Under the pieces are notes generated by a model. That model was not told where the DNA came from. It saw only the letters and a program-made list of their open reading frames with translations, and searched no databases. From positions 1 through 42,506 of the forward strand of contig JAJYLW010000016.1 of NCBI GenBank assembly GCA_021787475.1: a stretch of 42,506 bases of DNA, in the 5' to 3' direction. Positions 38,998-42,506 of this stretch are shown here, piece by piece. A program made the position numbers and the translations under genes. The stretch is from Actinomycetes bacterium (lineage in GTDB: Bacteria > Actinomycetota > Thermoleophilia > BMS3ABIN01). Position 1 is the stretch's first letter. The number at the start of each line of letters is the position of its first letter.

Positions 38998-40191
38998 TCA
39001 ACCCTTTGCCGCCACCAGATCGAGAATCCGGTGCGCACACTCGGCCTTGCTGGTTTTGCCAACAAAGACATCTCTGCCGCTACCGGTCAAAATCGTAATT
39101 TCGTTCTCATCGCTCTCAAATCCGATATCTGACCTTGAAATGTCATTAAATACAATCATATCCAGTTTCTTTTGCCTCAGCTTCTGGCGCGCCCGCTCCA
39201 GCTTGTCCCTGCCATACTCGGCTGCAAAACCCACCTTTAGACCACTTGTATTATTCATTCCTAACCTGGAGACAATATCATCGGTTTTTTCCAGTTGCAA
39301 GTTAATTTTACTTTTTCGTTCAAGTTTTCCCATTGTCTGTTTGCCCGAAACCATATAGTCAGAGACGGCGGCGGCCATAATCAGGACATCACAGTTGTCA
39401 ATGTCGCTCTCCAGGGCTGCCATGAGCCCGGCGGCCGTGGAGACGTCAACATAACGGATTCCCGGCCGTCGCGGCAGAGAGCAGTTTGCCGCAATAAGGA
39501 TAACAGCCGCGCCCCGCATGTATGCCGCTTCGGCAATGGCGAATCCCATCTTCCCGCTTGACCTGTTGCTAATAAACCTGACGGCGTCGATGGGCTCCCG
39601 GGTCGCGCCGGCTGTCACCAGTAACCGCATTCCGGCGAGATCGCCTGTTATCTTTTCACCCAGCAGCTCCTGTATCCTGCAAAAAATGGCGGCTGGCTCC
39701 GGCAGGCGGCCTGCGCCCGTTTCCCCGCATGCCAGCTCGCCCGTCTCCGGAGGGACGACTGTTACGCCGCGCTGCCCAAGCAGCCTCACGTTTTCCCTGA
39801 CGGCGGCGTGGTTCCACATGCGATGATTCATTGCCGGGTAAATTATTGCCGGACATTCGGCCGCCAGATAAGTCGCGAGAAGGAGGTTGTCAGCCATGCC
39901 GGCTGCCATTTTGGCAATTGTGTTGGCAGTTGCCGGCGCCACCACCAGCAGATCGGCACGGGCCAGCTCAAGATGGGCAAAAGTATCGCTGCTGTCAAAA
40001 AGATCGGAGGCGACCGGATGGCCGCTGGCGGCGGCAAGGGCCGCTTCGCCGACAAAATGCCGGGAGGCCTCGGTCTGGATGATGTGAAGGTCATGGCAGG
40101 CACCCGCCAGGAGGCGGGCCAGCTCCACCGACTTTGTAGCGGCGATGCTGCCGGTGACGCCCATAACAATTTTGTGGCCTGGCTGGGTCAT
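38998..40191 (-). CDS. coaBC: Phosphopantothenoylcysteine synthase/decarboxylase
   Basis: This bifunctional enzyme performs two steps of coenzyme A synthesis: condensing 4'-phosphopantothenate with cysteine (CoaB) and decarboxylating the product (CoaC, FMN-dependent). The 397 residues include the flavoprotein part (1-185) with GVTGSIAATKS, APATANTIAKMA, PAMNHRMW and GELACGETGAGRLPEP. The synthase part (about 187-397) has VTAGATREPIDAVRFISNRSSGKMG and MAAAVSDY. The gene order mihF-gmk-rpoZ-coaBC is the usual one. The ATG at 40191 has no clear ribosome site. Confidence 0.97.
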   Translation of the reverse strand: MTQPGHKIVMGVTGSIAATKSVELARLLAGACHDLHIIQTEASRHFVGEAALAAASGHPVASDLFDSSDTFAHLELARADLLVVAPATANTIAKMAAGMADNLLLATYLAAECPAIIYPAMNHRMWNHAAVRENVRLLGQRGVTVVPPETGELACGETGAGRLPEPAAIFCRIQELLGEKITGDLAGMRLLVTAGATREPIDAVRFISNRSSGKMGFAIAEAAYMRGAAVILIAANCSLPRRPGIRYVDVSTAAGLMAALESDIDNCDVLIMAAAVSDYMVSGKQTMGKLERKSKINLQLEKTDDIVSRLGMNNTSGLKVGFAAEYGRDKLERARQKLRQKKLDMIVFNDISRSDIGFESDENEITILTGSGRDVFVGKTSKAECAHRILDLVAAKG

Positions 40192-40269
40192 GTCAAGCGC
40201 TCACGCATAGTCGCGCCGGCGGCGGCCAGCCGACGGCAAATGCGGCCTCTGGGGAAAGCCGGGTGAACT

Positions 40270-40500
40270 TTAAACGCGGTAGCGGTAGGAGATCTTGCCG
40301 GCCGCGATTTCTTCCAGCGCTATCGTGAGGATGTTTTTGCTCCTCGTATCGATCAACGGCGGCGGAATATCATCAATGCTTCCTTCTTCGCGGCTGCGGT
40401 AATAATTGTTGATCTGGCGGGCGCGCTTTGCCGCCAGGGATACCAGCGCATACTTGGAGTCAACCTTTTCAAGCAGGGCGTCAATCCTTGGCTTGTTCAA
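40270..40500 (-). CDS. rpoZ: RNA polymerase omega subunit
   Basis: This small subunit assists RNA polymerase assembly. The 76 residues show the conserved LLEKVDSKYALVSLAAKRARQIN segment in parts and end with ALEEIAAGKISYRYRV. The start is TTG at 40500, one base after the gmk stop codon, with GGAGG upstream inside the gmk end. The junction therefore couples translation of the two genes. Confidence 0.95.
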   Translation of the reverse strand: MNKPRIDALLEKVDSKYALVSLAAKRARQINNYYRSREEGSIDDIPPPLIDTRSKNILTIALEEIAAGKISYRYRV

Positions 40501-40501
40501 C

Positions 40502-41044
40502 TCAATCCTCCTTCAGGGCGTTCCGGATCGCTTTTTCCAGCTCATCGGCTGCTTTATCAACGGAATCGTTCACTATAATGTAATCAAATTCCTTCTGCGC
40601 CGCAAGCTCTTCCCGGGCCCGCGCCAGGCGGGCGTCAATCGTGGCAGTGTCCTCGGTGCCTCTTTCTTTCAGGCGGCGCCTGAGTTCCTCGAAATCAGGC
40701 GGGGCGATAAAGATAAGGACCGCTCCGGGCATCCGGCGGCGGATGTTGCGCGCGCCTTCCAGCTCGATTTCCAGGATGACGTTCCGCCCCGACTGCAGGC
40801 TTGCCTCGACCTCACTCCTGAGCGTGCCGTAATAATTTGCCCCGTAGTTGACGTACTCGATGAAATCTCCCACTTTGATCCGCTTTTCAAACTCAGCCTG
40901 GGTGAGGAAGAAATATTCCCGCCCCTGCCGCTCATCCGGTCGGCGGGGCCTGGTGGTTGCTGATTTGGCGAGAACGGTGTTCGCGAGGCGCAGCAGAACC
41001 CTGCCGATCAAGGTTCCCTTGCCGGCGCCCGAGGGACCCGACAC
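40502..41044 (-). CDS. gmk: Guanylate kinase
   Basis: This phosphorylates GMP to GDP. P-loop GPSGAGKG is followed by SATTRPRRPDERQGREYFFL (GMP-binding region), a DFIEY segment and LEIELEGARNIRR. From the GTG at 41044 it has 180 residues, but this start falls inside what is normally the first beta strand. In-frame codons just upstream read GRLLAV before SGPSG, the expected strand, yet they contain no ATG, GTG or TTG before a stop. The true start may be a CTG near 41050, or the gene may be slightly truncated. GGGAAGG lies at usable distance from both. Confidence 0.92.
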   Translation of the reverse strand: MSGPSGAGKGTLIGRVLLRLANTVLAKSATTRPRRPDERQGREYFFLTQAEFEKRIKVGDFIEYVNYGANYYGTLRSEVEASLQSGRNVILEIELEGARNIRRRMPGAVLIFIAPPDFEELRRRLKERGTEDTATIDARLARAREELAAQKEFDYIIVNDSVDKAADELEKAIRNALKED

Positions 41045-41087
41045 CGCCAGAAGCCTTCCCGGCGGGGAGGAAGGAGCCCTGCTGACT

Positions 41088-41417
41088 TTAGCGGTGAAAA
41101 AAGGTTATCAGCTCCCGCCGCTGCCGCTCCGACAACCCGCCCACGGTCTTGTTGGAGCTGATGCGGCAATGGTTTAATACCTTGGCAGATTTGACCTTGC
41201 CACAGTTGGGAACCGTCAGCAAAACATCGACAACCTTCGCCGTCCGGATGAACTCGGGAGGATCGGCCAGGATCTCGTCGATTTGCCTGACTCCCTTTTT
41301 GAGATCTTTTTTCAGCCGGGCCCGGCGAGAGCGGATTTCATTGGCCTTGCCAAGGGCGTCAAGCCTCTGCGCCAGGGTCCTTACCGGAGTTGCAGATGTT
41401 TGCTCGGAAGGAGACAT
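41088..41417 (-). CDS. mihF: Actinobacterial integration host factor (mIHF)
   Basis: This nucleoid protein is specific to Actinomycetota; it binds and bends DNA and is essential in mycobacteria. The 109 residues show the typical LAKANEIRSRRARLKKDLKKG-like helix (here LGKANEIRSRRARLKK), the IPNCGKVKA-type motif (here VPNCGKVKSAKVLNHCRIS) and the C-terminal GGLSERQRRELITFF. The ATG at 41417 lies only eight bases from a perfect TATAAT and has no ribosome site, so the mRNA is probably leaderless. It heads the gmk-rpoZ-coaBC run. Confidence 0.97.
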   Translation of the reverse strand: MSPSEQTSATPVRTLAQRLDALGKANEIRSRRARLKKDLKKGVRQIDEILADPPEFIRTAKVVDVLLTVPNCGKVKSAKVLNHCRISSNKTVGGLSERQRRELITFFHR

Positions 41418-41425
41418 CGTCGGTT

Positions 41426-41455
41426 ATTATATGAGCAAAAAGTCGTTCTTTGCAA
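41426..41455 (-). promoter_or_regulatory. Promoter of mihF operon (leaderless)
   Basis: On the minus strand, TTGCAA (41455-41450), an 18-base spacer and TATAAT (41431-41426). The predicted start is within two bases of the mihF ATG. Confidence 0.75.
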
Positions 41456-41490
41456 GGATTATTTTATTGAGGCCGGCATAAGAAATTCGC

Positions 41491-41521
41491 TTGGCAAATT
41501 TCGCAGGCCATGTGATATATT
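41491..41521 (+). promoter_or_regulatory. Candidate promoter of lipoprotein gene
   Basis: TTGGCA (41491-41496), a 19-base spacer and TATATT (41516-41521) lie about 50 bases upstream of the ATG at 41573. The long spacer lowers confidence. Confidence 0.4.
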
Positions 41522-41572
41522 CAACCGGTTTGGAGGGGAAGCCGTTAGGTAAATCAAGAAGAAAGGAAAAAC

Positions 41573-42307
41573 ATGGCACGAAAAATGGCAACGATGGGGG
41601 CAGTTATTTTGGCTGGCCTGGCGGCGCTGGCGGCTTTGACCGGCTGCGGCGGCAGCAGCCAGCCGCAGGCGCAGAATCTTCCCGCCGGGGTTACTTCGCC
41701 GCTCGCTAACCCGGGAAACAACTCCCAGGGCGCACTCAGCCAACAGATTGACGCGCTGAAAAAGATGGCGATGACCGTGGAGATCGTAGAGAACGGCAAG
41801 AGCGAGGGCAAATGGACGCAGGGCGCGGATGGCAGTTGGCGCTACCAGGGCAGCGACGGCACCATCTTCATCTACAATGCCGCCCAGAAGAAAAGCTGGC
41901 TGGTAAACGGAAACTCTGCTTACGAATCTCCGGTAGCGGAGGCTTCCTATGCGGCTTTTAACCCGGCAATGATGCTGACTGCCTTTGCCTACCTGCCCCA
42001 GACAGGCGGCAGCGGCGACGTACGCGAGTACAGTGAGCCGGGCCAGGGCAAAATTACAATCGAGTTCAAGGGCCCCAACGGCCTGCCAAGCAAAGTGACC
42101 AATGTGGACAAGCAGGGCAAGACGACGGTGACGGAATTTAATTACTCAGACGTGGGCTCGGTTCCGGAGAGCGACTTTGAGTTGCCCAGCGGCGTCTCGG
42201 TATCAACGGTCCCTGGAGCCGGGGCCGGGGCCAGCGTCACTCCGGGCGGAGAGAACGTGCCGGCGGCGCCGGGCGGAAGCGCGCCGTCGTTACCGCCGCA
42301 GCAGTAG
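41573..42307 (+). CDS. Lipoprotein with beta-rich domain and Pro/Gly tail
   Basis: This exported lipoprotein has 244 residues. The signal peptide ends in the lipobox ALTGC (Cys25), followed by GGSSQPQAQ. A domain of about 150 residues (60-205) has repeated beta-strand patterns (WTQGADGSWRYQG, TIFIYNAAQKKSWLVNG, KITIEFKGPNGLPSKVTN), reminiscent of LolA/LprG-like or DUF4412-type lipoproteins. The last 40 residues are Gly/Ala/Pro-rich. The ATG follows AAGGAAAAA. It is divergent from mihF and followed by a strong hairpin. No specific function is assigned. Confidence 0.7.
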   Translation: MARKMATMGAVILAGLAALAALTGCGGSSQPQAQNLPAGVTSPLANPGNNSQGALSQQIDALKKMAMTVEIVENGKSEGKWTQGADGSWRYQGSDGTIFIYNAAQKKSWLVNGNSAYESPVAEASYAAFNPAMMLTAFAYLPQTGGSGDVREYSEPGQGKITIEFKGPNGLPSKVTNVDKQGKTTVTEFNYSDVGSVPESDFELPSGVSVSTVPGAGAGASVTPGGENVPAAPGGSAPSLPPQQ

Positions 42308-42376
42308 GGGCTGACATTGCCATTTCCGGGCAGGCCCCGACACGGGCTGAATGATATCTAACAGGGGCGCCTAACA

Positions 42377-42407
42377 GGGGCGCGGCTGGCTGCGCCAGCC
42401 GCGCCCC
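42377..42407 (+). terminator. Perfect 14-bp hairpin, likely terminator
   Basis: GGGGCGCGGCTGGC and GCCAGCCGCGCCCC pair exactly around TGC. It lies 70 bases after the lipoprotein stop. The following sequence, CTCATTTAATT, is only weakly U-rich. Just upstream, CTAACAGGGGCGC occurs twice in tandem (about 42358-42384), so one arm overlaps a short direct repeat. The remaining 99 bases (42408-42506) show no feature. Confidence 0.65.
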
Positions 42408-42506
42408 CTCATTTAATTAATCTTTCTTTCACTCGACGCAAGCGCATGGCATGCCATGCCCATACATTAAATAAATCGGTTTCACCGCTGCGCCAGTCCG
42501 CTCAAC

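Overview
The window looks like a chromosomal segment of a moderately GC-rich, probably deep-branching member of the Actinomycetota. The best markers are an actinobacterial-type integration host factor (mihF, 41088-41417) immediately upstream of gmk-rpoZ-coaBC; the uvrC-rapZ-yvcK-whiA-gap-pgk gene order; WhiA itself; and several genes whose -10 box lies so close to the start codon that leaderless transcripts are likely. I see no transposase gene, phage gene or CRISPR array. The species cannot be named from this sequence.

Layout. 0-2.5 kb: groES-groEL on the minus strand behind a promoter with a CIRCE operator, then a small zinc-ribbon protein. 2.9-4.7 kb: a beta-propeller lipoprotein and a divergent Fpg/Nei DNA glycosylase, followed by a relic that resembles the end of a PIN-domain toxin. 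5-7.5 kb: an EF-G-like GTPase converging on a NifU-type Fe-S scaffold gene across a perfect 19-bp hairpin. 7.6-12.5 kb: recJ overlapping rel, the (p)ppGpp synthetase/hydrolase. 12.7-15.6 kb: a secreted CAP-domain protein, an initiator tRNA, an NlpC/P60 peptidoglycan hydrolase and a small membrane protein.

15.7-24.9 kb is a signalling island and the least ordinary part of the window. It encodes a V4R/GGDEF-like/REC-like/LuxR fusion protein, a 25-residue exported peptide with a structured leader, a membrane HD-GYP c-di-GMP phosphodiesterase, and two tandem MalT-like ATPase/TPR/LuxR regulators that both carry a HEAT-like module. A cold-shock gene, an MFS exporter, an alpha/beta hydrolase and an AMIN-like lipoprotein follow.

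29.2-37.3 kb is a minus-strand housekeeping block: uvrC, ogt, rapZ, yvcK, whiA, gap, pgk (DNA repair, cell-wall/carbon control, sporulation-type regulator, glycolysis). 37.6-41.4 kb holds a small membrane protein, an unusual DNA-binding protein with a histone-H1-like Lys/Ala/Pro tail, and coaBC-rpoZ-gmk-mihF. The window ends in a lipoprotein gene and a strong hairpin.

A family of 7-bp-period repeats runs through the intergenic spaces at about ten places (units such as GTTCCGG, ATCCAGA, CCATCCA), including a 15-unit tandem array at 37423-37527. The repeats reach into the coding ends of whiA and pgk. A second, weaker repeat family resembles transposon ends (2559-2592, 12567-12651, 27214-27282). 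All functional assignments rest on motifs and gene order read by eye; no database search was done.
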